Shown here: positions 47,331-54,827 of the stretch, piece by piece
Layout of the letters: each line of letters begins with the position of its first letter
Numbering within the stretch: position 1 is the stretch's first letter
Origin: Paracoccaceae bacterium
GTDB lineage: Bacteria; Pseudomonadota; Alphaproteobacteria; Rhodobacterales; Rhodobacteraceae
Length of the DNA stretch: 64,000 bases
NCBI GenBank assembly: GCA_019454225.1
Contig: CP075370.1
Coordinates: 3,467,649 to 3,531,648, forward strand
Reading direction: 5' to 3'
Notes under the pieces: model-generated
The model's database searches: none
Told to the model about the DNA's origin: nothing
Seen by the model: the letters and a program-made list of their open reading frames with translations, nothing else
Position numbers and translations under genes: made by a program

Positions 47331-47359
47331 GTGCAGCGTCCCACCGTGGGACGCTGCAC
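47331..47359. other. Perfect 14-bp inverted repeat between convergent genes
   Basis: GTGCAGCGTCCCAC and its exact complement are separated by one base, starting 8 bases after the kinase stop. No T run follows. It may act as a hairpin terminator for both convergent genes (kinase and TonB-like gene) or as a protein-binding palindrome. Confidence 0.6.
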
Positions 47360-47442
47360 GACCCAAGCGAATTCAATGGGTTGCCTTTCAGAATTTACCA
47401 CTTGTCAAGAAATGGCGCCGGATCGGGGGGCCTGATGGGATG

Positions 47443-49149
47443 TCAGCGCACCGAGAAGCCCACCAGAGCCACATCCTCGCGCATACCGCGTGACCGCATT
47501 TCGGCCAGCAGCGCGGGGAAGTAGCGGTCGGCCGTCTGCCCGTTCATGTCGATGACGGTGCGGGGCAGCGCCGGTGTGGACAGGGCCATCAGCAGTTGCC
47601 GCGTCTCGACCGGCCCGGCTGTCAGGGTGAGGGGCACCGAGAACCGCGCCTCACCCGGGGCGAAACGCAGGAACGACGCCAGGTCCTGCACCGTGCCCTC
47701 GTCGTCGATGACCAGGAGCGTCAGGACGCCCTGGCCCGTGTTGCCCACCCGGCCCTCAAGCGCCGACCCGCTGGCGATGTCGCGCGCGGCGAGGTCGAAG
47801 TAGATGGTGAAGGCGGGGAATGCCGGGCTTTGGCGCAGGGCGTCGACAGCCTCGCATTGCGGGGCGCTGACGGGCTTGAAGGTGGCGTTCGGCACCTGCC
47901 CCAGGCGTTCGGTCAGTTGCGCCGCGAACCGGGACAGATCGTCCTCGGTCCGGGCAAAGACCTCGAGCGCGAAGGCGCCGTCCTCGGACAAGGTCGGCAG
48001 GGCGGCGAAGCAGGGCGGTGACGGGATTTCGGCCAGCATGGTCAGAACGTCGTTGTAGGTCGTCCGGTCGGGGGGGACCTGTGCCGGATCGGGGGCAGCG
48101 ATTCCGTCCTGCCCCTCGACGGAGGGCGGCGGGGGCGGCGGCGCGACGGGCTGGACCGCCACGCTGTCGGGCGATGCCGCGGCGACGCGGTCGGGGGCGG
48201 ACGATACCGCCGCCACGCGGTCGGCGCCCGGGCTGGCAGCGGCAGAGGGCGCGCTGGCGGGGGCAACCTGCCCGACACGGGGCGGGTCGCTGCGGGGAAT
48301 CTCGGGCAGCGGTGCGGGGGCCGCTGGCGGACTGACCGGCGCCACGGAGGCGACACGGTCGGCGCCCCGGGGCGCCGGGGCAAGGGAGGCAACCGGGGCT
48401 GCGGCCGCTGCCGCGACGGCGGGCGGCGGCGAGGCGGTGATGGCCGGCGCGACGCGCGTGCCTTCGCGCGGGGCGGCCACGGCGGCCGCATCGGCGCGGG
48501 GCGCGCGCAGGCCCGGCGTGGCCGGCGTTTCGGCACGGACCGCCGCCTGCCCGCCCGTGCGGGGCGCGGCGGCGACAGTGGCCGAGGGGGGCACCACCGT
48601 GGCCGAGGGGGGCACCACGGTCGCCGTGGGGGGCACCACCGTGGCCGAAGGGGGCACCACGGTCGCCGTGGGGGGCGCCACTGCAGCCGCGGGGGGCACA
48701 ACCGCGGCCGTGTCGCGGTCGACCGGCGCCGGTGCGGCGGCCTCGGGCGCGATGCGTTCGGCCTGCGCGACGGCTGCCGGGCTGCTGGCCGCGGCGGCGG
48801 GCGGGGTGAGGCGCGTGACAGCCTCGGGTTCGGCCACGGCCCCCAGCCGTTCCGCCCCCGCCTGCGCGGCCGCATCGGATTGCGCCGCGCCCAGACGCTC
48901 GGCCTCGGGGCGGGCGGGGGACAGGGACTGCGACGGCTCGACCGTGGCGAGCGGCCGGGTTTCACCGGCCAGGATGCGGGGCGGGGCCGCCAGACGCGCC
49001 TCGGGCGGGGCCGCCGCCATCGCGCTGCGGGCGGCATAGGCCGCCAGCCCCTCGCGCATCGCCCAACCGTTCAGCGTGATCGCCACGGCGCCCGCCACCA
49101 GCCAGACCGCCCCGGCGGGGGCGTCGCGCCCGGCCACGGCCCCGGTCAT
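47443..49149 (-). CDS. TonB-like membrane protein with proline/alanine linker and kinase-shared C-terminal domain
   Basis: A 568-residue protein. A single N-terminal helix (GAVWLVAGAVAITLNGW, about 13-30) is followed by a long Ala/Pro/Val-rich linker (to about 360). The linker includes six 7-residue units of the VVPPSAT type. The C-terminal domain (about 380-530) starts PPCFAALPTLS and contains SAPQC, SPAFPAFTIYFD, SGSALEGRV and QLLMAL. These line up with NPPQC, SPTLPVRIVLD, SGETIAGRI and QLLMAV at the end of the nearby kinase. The topology copies TonB or TolA, and the gene directly follows exbD with an ATGA overlap, but the C-terminal domain is not TonB's. It might couple the ExbBD-like motor to an envelope partner. 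I do not know a name for it. Confidence 0.75.
   Translation of the reverse strand: MTGAVAGRDAPAGAVWLVAGAVAITLNGWAMREGLAAYAARSAMAAAPPEARLAAPPRILAGETRPLATVEPSQSLSPARPEAERLGAAQSDAAAQAGAERLGAVAEPEAVTRLTPPAAAASSPAAVAQAERIAPEAAAPAPVDRDTAAVVPPAAAVAPPTATVVPPSATVVPPTATVVPPSATVVPPSATVAAAPRTGGQAAVRAETPATPGLRAPRADAAAVAAPREGTRVAPAITASPPPAVAAAAAAPVASLAPAPRGADRVASVAPVSPPAAPAPLPEIPRSDPPRVGQVAPASAPSAAASPGADRVAAVSSAPDRVAAASPDSVAVQPVAPPPPPPSVEGQDGIAAPDPAQVPPDRTTYNDVLTMLAEIPSPPCFAALPTLSEDGAFALEVFARTEDDLSRFAAQLTERLGQVPNATFKPVSAPQCEAVDALRQSPAFPAFTIYFDLAARDIASGSALEGRVGNTGQGVLTLLVIDDEGTVQDLASFLRFAPGEARFSVPLTLTAGPVETRQLLMALSTPALPRTVIDMNGQTADRYFPALLAEMRSRGMREDVALVGFSVR
48578..48703 (-). repeat. Six 21-bp tandem repeats in the TonB-like gene
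   Basis: Units of 21 bases encoding VVPPSAT and close variants lie in the linker. Variation is mostly in the Thr/Ser position. The length period equals that of the PTPPAPD repeats in the nearby kinase linker, although the residues differ. Confidence 0.75.
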
Positions 49150-49559
49150 GGCGCGGCCCCGAAGGCGGCGTCGTGCAGGGTCACAAGGCGCAGCGCGACC
49201 GGGGCCAGATCGGGGCGCATCGTCAGGCGCAGAAGGACCTCGGCAGGCAGCGTCGCGTCGGCCAGGACATGCAGCGCGGGCGGTGGCGGATCGGACAGGG
49301 CGGCGGCCAGCGTGTCGGCCGTGACCTCGACCCCGTCCACGGCCATGCCGCCCTGTGCGTCGATCAGCAGCAGCGGTCTTGGCAGGCGTTCCAGCGGCAG
49401 TTCCGAGGTCCGGGCCAGATCGACGCGCGTCTCGCCCCGCTGCACCAGCGATCCGGTGATGACGAAGAAGAACACGAGCAGAAGCACGATGTTCACGATC
49501 GCCAGCGAGAAATCGGCGGCGCGGCGGCGGGGTGGGGGCAGCAGCATCGGGCGCGGCAT
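49146..49559 (-). CDS. ExbD/TolR-like protein lacking the channel aspartate
   Basis: A 137-residue protein with one N-terminal helix (FSLAIVNIVLLLVFFFVITG) and a small periplasmic domain rich in hydrophobic and acidic residues. ExbD proteins carry an Asp at the start of this helix, needed to pass protons through the ExbB pore. Aligned by the trailing FF, this protein has Asn (IVN) at that site. The C-terminal domain (LLLIDAQGGMAVDGVEV, HVLADATLPAEVLLRL) fits ExbD. It is 3 bases downstream of a second exbD gene that keeps the Asp, and overlaps the TonB-like gene. It may be a structural partner of the other ExbD. Confidence 0.8.
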   Translation of the reverse strand: MPRPMLLPPPRRRAADFSLAIVNIVLLLVFFFVITGSLVQRGETRVDLARTSELPLERLPRPLLLIDAQGGMAVDGVEVTADTLAAALSDPPPPALHVLADATLPAEVLLRLTMRPDLAPVALRLVTLHDAAFGAAP

Positions 49560-49562
49560 GGT

Positions 49563-50018
49563 CTAGCCCCCCGCGGCGCGGCTGCCCGCGATGATCTGCA
49601 CACGGTCAATGCCCGCAAGCGCCAGAACCTCGGTCACCCGCGCCAGATCCTGCACGGTGGCCGAGGCGGCGGGGAACAGCAGCACACCCACATCGCCCGC
49701 CTCGCGCAGGGCGGGGACAAGGCTGCGGATGTCGGACAGGGGCAGCACCTGGGTCCCGGCGCGCAACTGGCCGCGCGAGAGGTGCCAGATAAGGACCGGG
49801 GCGTTCTCCTGCGGCGGGGGCGCATCGGCCCGCGCCTCGCCGTCGATCGAGGACCGGCCCGACGCCGCACCGCCGGTCAGCGGGATCAGCGAATAGGGTG
49901 CCAGGCTGGAGGACAGCATGAAGAACACCAGGAGCTGGAACATCGCATCCGCCAGCGGGGTCAGCGGAAAGCCGTAGCGGCGCGGACGGGCGGCGGCGGG
50001 AAGGATGGCACCGGACAT
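49563..50018 (-). CDS. ExbD/TolR-like protein with channel aspartate
   Basis: A 151-residue biopolymer-transport protein. The helix reads PLTPLADAMFQLLVFFMLSS, with the conserved Asp 7 residues before FF. A periplasmic domain follows (APVLIWHLSRGQLRAGTQ, VGVLLFPAASATVQDLARV). It works with an ExbB pentamer to convert proton flow into motion. The gene lies 9 bases after exbB and 3 bases before the second exbD. GAGGG precedes the ATG. Confidence 0.85.
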   Translation of the reverse strand: MSGAILPAAARPRRYGFPLTPLADAMFQLLVFFMLSSSLAPYSLIPLTGGAASGRSSIDGEARADAPPPQENAPVLIWHLSRGQLRAGTQVLPLSDIRSLVPALREAGDVGVLLFPAASATVQDLARVTEVLALAGIDRVQIIAGSRAAGG

Positions 50019-50027
50019 GTCCGGCCC

Positions 50028-50663
50028 TCAGCCGGTTGCCTGCGGGCGTCCGTGCACCGCCAGCGACAGTGCGCGTTCCAGCGACTGGCGTTCGGCGTCG
50101 ATGCGGCCTTCCAGCCAGATCGCCACCGCATAGAACACAAGCGCGATGGCCAGCCCCACGGCCGTGGTGGACAGGGCGGTCCAGATGCCGCCCGCCAGGG
50201 CCGCCGGATCGACCCCGCCGGTGCTTTCGGCCAGGCGGCCGAACGCCTCGATCATGCCGATGACCGTGCCGAGCAGGCCCAGCATCGGCGCGGCCTGCAC
50301 TGCCGCCTCGAGCCCGCGCATCCAGCGACCGATGCGCGCCAGTTCGTCGAGCGCGGCCTGGCGGCCGACCTCCTCGACCCAGGGGGTATCCTCGGGGCGT
50401 TCGGTGCGGGCGGAGAACACCGTCGCGAGGACCCGCGGCAGGACACCGCGCGCGCGGCGGGCCGCCGTCAGCGCCTGGTCGCGCCGCCCGGCATGCCAGT
50501 CGGCCAGCAGGCCGTCGGCCAGGCGGTTGCGGCCGAGGCCGAGGATGGCGAACTGCACGATCTTGTAGAGGCTGACGGTGGTGCCAAGCGCCGACAGCAG
50601 GCCAAGCGCGGCAAAGACGGTCAGCGTGACCGCGTCAAGACCCGCGATATCGGGCATCAGCAT
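50028..50663 (-). CDS. ExbB/TolQ/MotA-family proton channel protein
   Basis: A 211-residue membrane protein with three helices. Family signatures are AAPMLGLLGTVIGMIEAF and GIWTALSTTAVGLAIALVFYAVAIWLEGR; the second includes the Thr-Thr-Ala segment lining the pore. It forms the stator-like channel with the two ExbD proteins encoded downstream. ATG at 50663 was chosen because the longer frame enters the upstream gene. Confidence 0.88.
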   Translation of the reverse strand: MLMPDIAGLDAVTLTVFAALGLLSALGTTVSLYKIVQFAILGLGRNRLADGLLADWHAGRRDQALTAARRARGVLPRVLATVFSARTERPEDTPWVEEVGRQAALDELARIGRWMRGLEAAVQAAPMLGLLGTVIGMIEAFGRLAESTGGVDPAALAGGIWTALSTTAVGLAIALVFYAVAIWLEGRIDAERQSLERALSLAVHGRPQATG

Positions 50664-50700
50664 GGCTGCATCGCCCGCGCCCCCGGCCGCACGCGGCGGA

Positions 50701-51135
50701 TCAGTTGAACTGGATCGTGCGGACGCGCGTGGACAGCAGCGCGTTGTCGCGGCAGACCGTCTGCTCGCCCTGCCCCGAGGCGCATTCCACCGCCCCGTTG
50801 ACCGAGATGCGCGAGATCGAGGCGCAGGCCTGGTCGGGCAGGTCGAACTGCACCACGCGGGTCTTGCCCGAGGGAAGCCAGCCGAACTCCAGCACCAGAA
50901 GGCGGGTGACGATGCCCTCCAGATTGAACACCGCCACCTCGTAGGACACCTTTTCAAGGCCGACCGGTGTGGCGTTCGTGGCGACATAGGTCAGGCGGCA
51001 CCCGCCCGAGATGTCCTGTGCCGTGTTCAACTCCAGTTCGACGTTGCCGGTCTGCGCCGCAGCACCAAAGGCGGTACCGACAAGGGCGGACGCGGCGACG
51101 AAGGCCGCGCCAAGAAGATGACGGTTGTCAAGCAC
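50701..51135 (-). CDS. Small secreted cysteine-containing protein
   Basis: A 144-residue protein with a signal peptide (LLGAAFVAASALVGTAFGAAAQ) and a predicted beta-rich body. It has five cysteines near GGCRLTY, DQACASI, VECASG and VCRDN, some of which could form disulfides in the periplasm. I do not recognise a family. It is 37 bases upstream of exbB in the same direction, so it probably belongs to that operon. Confidence 0.7.
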   Translation of the reverse strand: MLDNRHLLGAAFVAASALVGTAFGAAAQTGNVELELNTAQDISGGCRLTYVATNATPVGLEKVSYEVAVFNLEGIVTRLLVLEFGWLPSGKTRVVQFDLPDQACASISRISVNGAVECASGQGEQTVCRDNALLSTRVRTIQFN

Positions 51136-51260
51136 GATCAGAAACTCCCCCGGCCAATCGATTGCGCGGCAAGGCCGCCCACTATGGAAGATAGGCCGAG
51201 TTGATGACGATCTGTCAACCGAAAGCGCCCGGACCGGGGTCCGTGGCGGAATTGGTCAGG

Positions 51261-51647
51261 TCACTGATAGATGCCGGTCTGCCAGGGGCCGAGCTTCCTG
51301 GACCTGGCGGCCGGGACGGTATCGGCGGCGCGCACGGGCGCGACCGAGCGCCGGGGCGTGACGGAAACGCGGGCGGGCGGGACGGTACCCGCACGCTCCG
51401 GCTCGGCGTCGAGCGAGAAATCGCGGCTGAAATTGTCGCTGGCCTGACGGCTGCTCATGCTGGAGATCGTGACGAAATCCCCGTCACCGCGCTTCGAGAT
51501 GCGGTCGCGTTCCGCCAGTGCCCTGACGTCAGGTTCGCCGGTCGTATCCCATACCGAGGCGCCGGACAGCATGAACGAGGATGCGACGGGCGATTCGGCC
51601 TGCGCGGCAAAGGGAAGGCAAGCGAGACAGAGAACGGCAAGACGCAT
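51261..51647 (-). CDS. Small secreted protein of unknown function
   Basis: A 128-residue protein with signal peptide MRLAVLCLACLPFAAQA. The mature part is polar and probably disordered (many Arg, Ser, Asp), containing SGASVWDTTGEPDVRAL and ISKRGDGDFVTIS. AAGGAAG lies about 6 bases before the ATG, which fixes the start. It is upstream of the ExbBD operon in the same direction, with a 125-bp gap. No known family was recognised. Confidence 0.65.
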   Translation of the reverse strand: MRLAVLCLACLPFAAQAESPVASSFMLSGASVWDTTGEPDVRALAERDRISKRGDGDFVTISSMSSRQASDNFSRDFSLDAEPERAGTVPPARVSVTPRRSVAPVRAADTVPAARSRKLGPWQTGIYQ

Positions 51648-51928
51648 GATATCTTCCTTTCGAAACCGGGCGCGAAACACCGCAAAATCCCTGCATGCCC
51701 ACTGCCCGGGACAACGGCAGACCGCCCCCTGCTATTCTAAAGGATAGACTGCAACGCCCCCGGGATCAACCTCTCCGGACGGAAACGATCCGGGGGCATC
51801 GTCGCGTTGGCGAATTGCAGCCGGGTCCGGCCGGGTGGCCGGAACGAGTTAACGCCATTGCGACTCGCACCGACGTGCCGAACGCGTTACGATGGGTCAT
51901 TCGCCGTGAAGGATTGGACCTGTCATCA

Positions 51929-54121
51929 ATGCTGAAGAACCGACTTCGCCATATGGCCTTGCCGCGCCGCGCCCCGATGGTCGTGGCGATGACCGCGTTT
52001 TTCATGGCCGCCGGCCTGTCGGCCGCCGAGGCGCGGCGTCTTGCGCTGGTGGTCGGCAACTCGGACTACTCGACCGTTTCCCCCCTGAAGAACGCGGCGC
52101 GCGATGCGCGCGACGTGGCGGCGGCGCTGGAACGACTGGGCTTCGAGGTCACGCTTCTGACGGATGTGCAGTCCAGCGATTTCTGGGACAGGATCGACAC
52201 GTTCGCGGATTCGGCCGAGACGGCGGAAAGCACGCTGTTCTTCTATTCGGGCCACGCCTTCCAGATGAGCGGCGTGAACTATCTTGTTCCGGTCGACGCC
52301 CAGTTGCAGAGCCGCGAGGCGATCCGCACCGAGACATGGAACCTGGACGGCATCATCGCGCGGCTTCAGAACCGCAAGCGGCAGACCCTGATCTTTCTGG
52401 ATGCCTGCCGCAACGACCCGCTGCCGCAGTCGGTGCGCGGGTCGGGCCAGGCGGACGGTCTTGCGCGGCTTCAGACCGGCGTGGGCACGTTCGTGGCCTT
52501 CGCGACCGAACCGGGGGCCGTGACATATGACGGTGCGGGCGACGCGCCGAACAGTCCCTTCACCACCGCGCTCTTGAAGCACATCGAGGCGCCGGGCCTG
52601 TCGGTGTCGGACATGATGATCAAGGTCCGCAACGAGGTGGAGGAGGCAACGCTGCGGCGCCAGACCCCGTGGGACCAGTCTTCGCTGCGCGAGCAGTTCT
52701 ATTTCGCCGAGGCCCCGTCGAGCGGCAAGCAGGAGCTGTCCGAGGCGGATTACGAGCTTCTGGCCTCGCTGACACCCGAGGATCGCGCGAAGTTCCTGGA
52801 TCTGCTGCGCATGTCGGGTTTTTCGGCCGAGTCGCTGCAGCGCGCGGACGAAGCGATCTCGATCGCGCAGGCGAACCTGGAGATCGTGGCAGAGGCGGAT
52901 GTGACGATCATCGCGGCCGCGCCGGGGTCTGCGGCGGCGCCTGTCGAGGCGGCAGGTGCCGATCTGTCCGCGCTGGAGATTGCGGATACGGGCGTGACGG
53001 TTGTGGGCGGCGACGCGCCCGAACAGATTGCCGCCCTGCCCGAGGAACCCGCGCCCGCGCAGCCGGAACAGATCGCCGCCCTGCCCGAGGAACCCGCGCC
53101 CGCGCAGCCCGAACAGATCGCCGCCCTGCCCGAGGAACCCGCGCCCGCGCAGCCCGAGCAGATCGCCGCCCTGCCCGAGGAACCCGCGCCCGCGCAGCCG
53201 GAGCAGATCGCCGCCCTGCCCGAGGAACCCGCGCCCGCGCAGCCGGAGCAGATCGCAGCCCTGCCCGAGGAACCCGCGCCCGCGCAGCCGGAGCAGATCG
53301 CGGCCCTGCCCGAGGAGCCCGCGCCCGTGCAGCCGGAGCAGATCGCGGCCCTGCCCGAGGAGCCTGCGCCCGCGCAGCCCGAGCAGATCGCCGCCCTGCC
53401 CGAGGAGCCTGCGCCCGCGCAGCCGGAGCAGATCGCCGCCCTGCCCGAGGAGCCTGCGCCCGCGCAGCCCGAGCAGATCGCCGTGGCGCCGGTGACGCCG
53501 GAACCGCTGCTGCCGACGCCGGAGCCGTCGGCGCTGCCCCCGCTCGGGGCCGATATCGGGCCGCCGGTGCGTGTGGCTGCACTGACCTGGGAAACCCGGG
53601 GCATCCTGGAACTGAACGCGGTTTCAGGCGATCGTGATCGCGTGGCCGGCAACGAGGTGACGGCCGACAACGACGAAGGCCGGGCGCTGCTTGCGGCGAT
53701 CGACCCGCGCCTGCTGGACGACAGCGACATCACGCTGGACATGAACCCGCGCGAAATGGCGCGCAGCGCACAGGCCGAACTGAAGCGCCTGGGCTGCTAC
53801 CAGCTTGCGGTGGACGGGTCGTGGGGCAACGGGTCGCGGACCGCCCTGACCAGCTATTTCCTCGCCAAGCGGCAGGTGCCGGACACCCTGGAGCCGACGC
53901 CCGAACTGATCGCGCAGCTTCGGCTGGAGGGCAAGGTGGTCTGCGAGGTGCGCGTGGCCAAGGCCGTGGTTGCGGGCAAGACCCGCCCGATCCTGAAACA
54001 GGAGCCTGCGAAGGTCACCAAGGCGGGCGTTCGCAACCCCAAGACAAACCGGGTGGTTGCCACGCAGCAGCAGCGCGTCGAACAGAAGAAGAAGGTCGCG
54101 GTGAACCCCGGCGGGTTCTGA
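51929..54121 (+). CDS. Secreted caspase-like (C14) protein with repeat linker and PG-binding-like domain
   Basis: A 730-residue exported protein. The signal segment (MVVAMTAFFMAAGLSAAEA) is followed by a caspase/metacaspase domain: RRLALVVGNSDY, FFYSGHAFQ with catalytic His109 and LIFLDACRNDPLP with catalytic Cys160. Residues to about 360 are helical. Then come ten copies of PEQIAALPEEPAPAQ (53018-53467), and a C-terminal domain (about 610-670) resembling a peptidoglycan-binding fold (QAELKRLGCYQLAVDGSWGN). A lysine-rich tail ends the protein. The start at 51929 is weakly supported; ATG at 51953 is the alternative. The adjacent kinase and ExbBD genes suggest a role in the envelope. A substrate is unknown. 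Confidence 0.85.
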   Translation: MLKNRLRHMALPRRAPMVVAMTAFFMAAGLSAAEARRLALVVGNSDYSTVSPLKNAARDARDVAAALERLGFEVTLLTDVQSSDFWDRIDTFADSAETAESTLFFYSGHAFQMSGVNYLVPVDAQLQSREAIRTETWNLDGIIARLQNRKRQTLIFLDACRNDPLPQSVRGSGQADGLARLQTGVGTFVAFATEPGAVTYDGAGDAPNSPFTTALLKHIEAPGLSVSDMMIKVRNEVEEATLRRQTPWDQSSLREQFYFAEAPSSGKQELSEADYELLASLTPEDRAKFLDLLRMSGFSAESLQRADEAISIAQANLEIVAEADVTIIAAAPGSAAAPVEAAGADLSALEIADTGVTVVGGDAPEQIAALPEEPAPAQPEQIAALPEEPAPAQPEQIAALPEEPAPAQPEQIAALPEEPAPAQPEQIAALPEEPAPAQPEQIAALPEEPAPAQPEQIAALPEEPAPVQPEQIAALPEEPAPAQPEQIAALPEEPAPAQPEQIAALPEEPAPAQPEQIAVAPVTPEPLLPTPEPSALPPLGADIGPPVRVAALTWETRGILELNAVSGDRDRVAGNEVTADNDEGRALLAAIDPRLLDDSDITLDMNPREMARSAQAELKRLGCYQLAVDGSWGNGSRTALTSYFLAKRQVPDTLEPTPELIAQLRLEGKVVCEVRVAKAVVAGKTRPILKQEPAKVTKAGVRNPKTNRVVATQQQRVEQKKKVAVNPGGF
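53018..53467 (+). repeat. Ten 45-bp tandem repeats in the caspase-like gene
   Basis: Ten units of 45 bases encode PEQIAALPEEPAPAQ, with one Val variant in unit 7; an eleventh truncated copy continues as PEQIAVAP. Differences are mostly synonymous third-base changes. Copy number could change by slippage without breaking the frame. Confidence 0.95.
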
Positions 54122-54174
54122 CGCCGCATTGCCAGACATCGTCCCGGCAGGGATGCCGGGGCCGGACATCGTGA

Positions 54175-54207
54175 AAAGGCCGCAGCGGGAATGCCGCTGC
54201 GGCCTTT
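54175..54207. terminator. Bidirectional rho-independent terminator
   Basis: GGCCGCAGCGG-GAATG-CCGCTGCGGCC (54178-54204) has AAA before and TTT after. It lies between the convergent caspase-like and OmpA-like genes and can end transcription from either side. Confidence 0.9.
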
Positions 54208-54223
54208 GCCTGTCGGGGATGCG

Positions 54224-54736
54224 TTACTGCAGGTCGATCCGCAGTTCGACGCGGCGGTTCTCGGGGTCGAAAGCATCGCCGGTGCGGGGCTGCGCCTTGC
54301 CGAAGCCGATCGACGAGAGGCGTTCGGGCGCCACGCCGAGGCTGACGAGATAGCTGCGCACCGATTCCGCCCGCGCCTCGGACAGATCGACGTTGTAGCC
54401 GTCACCGCCCCGGGCGTCGGTATGCCCCTCGACCTTGAAATGCGCGACCTCCAGCCGTTCGTCCTGCATCATCTGGGCGAACACGGCCAGATACCCCTTG
54501 GCCTCGGCCGTCAGGTCGGCGGAGTCCAGTTCGAAGGTCACCAGCATGTCGAGCCCCTGCGGCTCGGGCGGGGCGCATTCCTGCGGGGTGCCGATGCAGA
54601 TGCCGCGCGTGGCGCCCAGATCGGCGGAGTTCACGAAGAACTCGACCAGTTCATCGACCGAATAGGGAGCATCCTGCGCGGATGCGGGCAAGGCGGCGGG
54701 AAATGCCAGAATGGCGGCAAGCGCAACGTGACGCAT
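54224..54736 (-). CDS. OmpA-family peptidoglycan-binding protein
   Basis: A 170-residue exported protein. The signal peptide ends near LPASAQ. The C-terminal OmpA domain (about 60-168) contains FELDSADLTAEAKGYL, VEGHTDARGGDGYNVDLSEARAESV with the Asp and Arg that bind diaminopimelate, and SSIGFGKAQPRTG. No lipobox and no barrel are present, so it is a soluble periplasmic protein that docks on peptidoglycan. It converges on the caspase-like gene. It could serve as the wall anchor of the adjacent ExbBD/kinase system; that link is inference. Confidence 0.88.
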   Translation of the reverse strand: MRHVALAAILAFPAALPASAQDAPYSVDELVEFFVNSADLGATRGICIGTPQECAPPEPQGLDMLVTFELDSADLTAEAKGYLAVFAQMMQDERLEVAHFKVEGHTDARGGDGYNVDLSEARAESVRSYLVSLGVAPERLSSIGFGKAQPRTGDAFDPENRRVELRIDLQ

Positions 54737-54827
54737 GTCTGAACCTCTTCAATAATACAGGTGAAGGGTAGCGGAGCGCGGTCTGCCGGTCAACCGAAGC
54801 AGCGCGGCCGGGCAGATCACAGCACGG

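Noticed and set aside
53018-53467. CRISPR-like array of regularly spaced repeats
   Set aside because: The repeats are contiguous 45-bp coding units without spacers, inside an intact protein frame.
49146-54736. Zorya-type anti-phage system
   Set aside because: An ExbB/MotA-like protein and an OmpA-like protein are present, but there is no helicase or nuclease partner and the OmpA domain is not fused to a stator helix.
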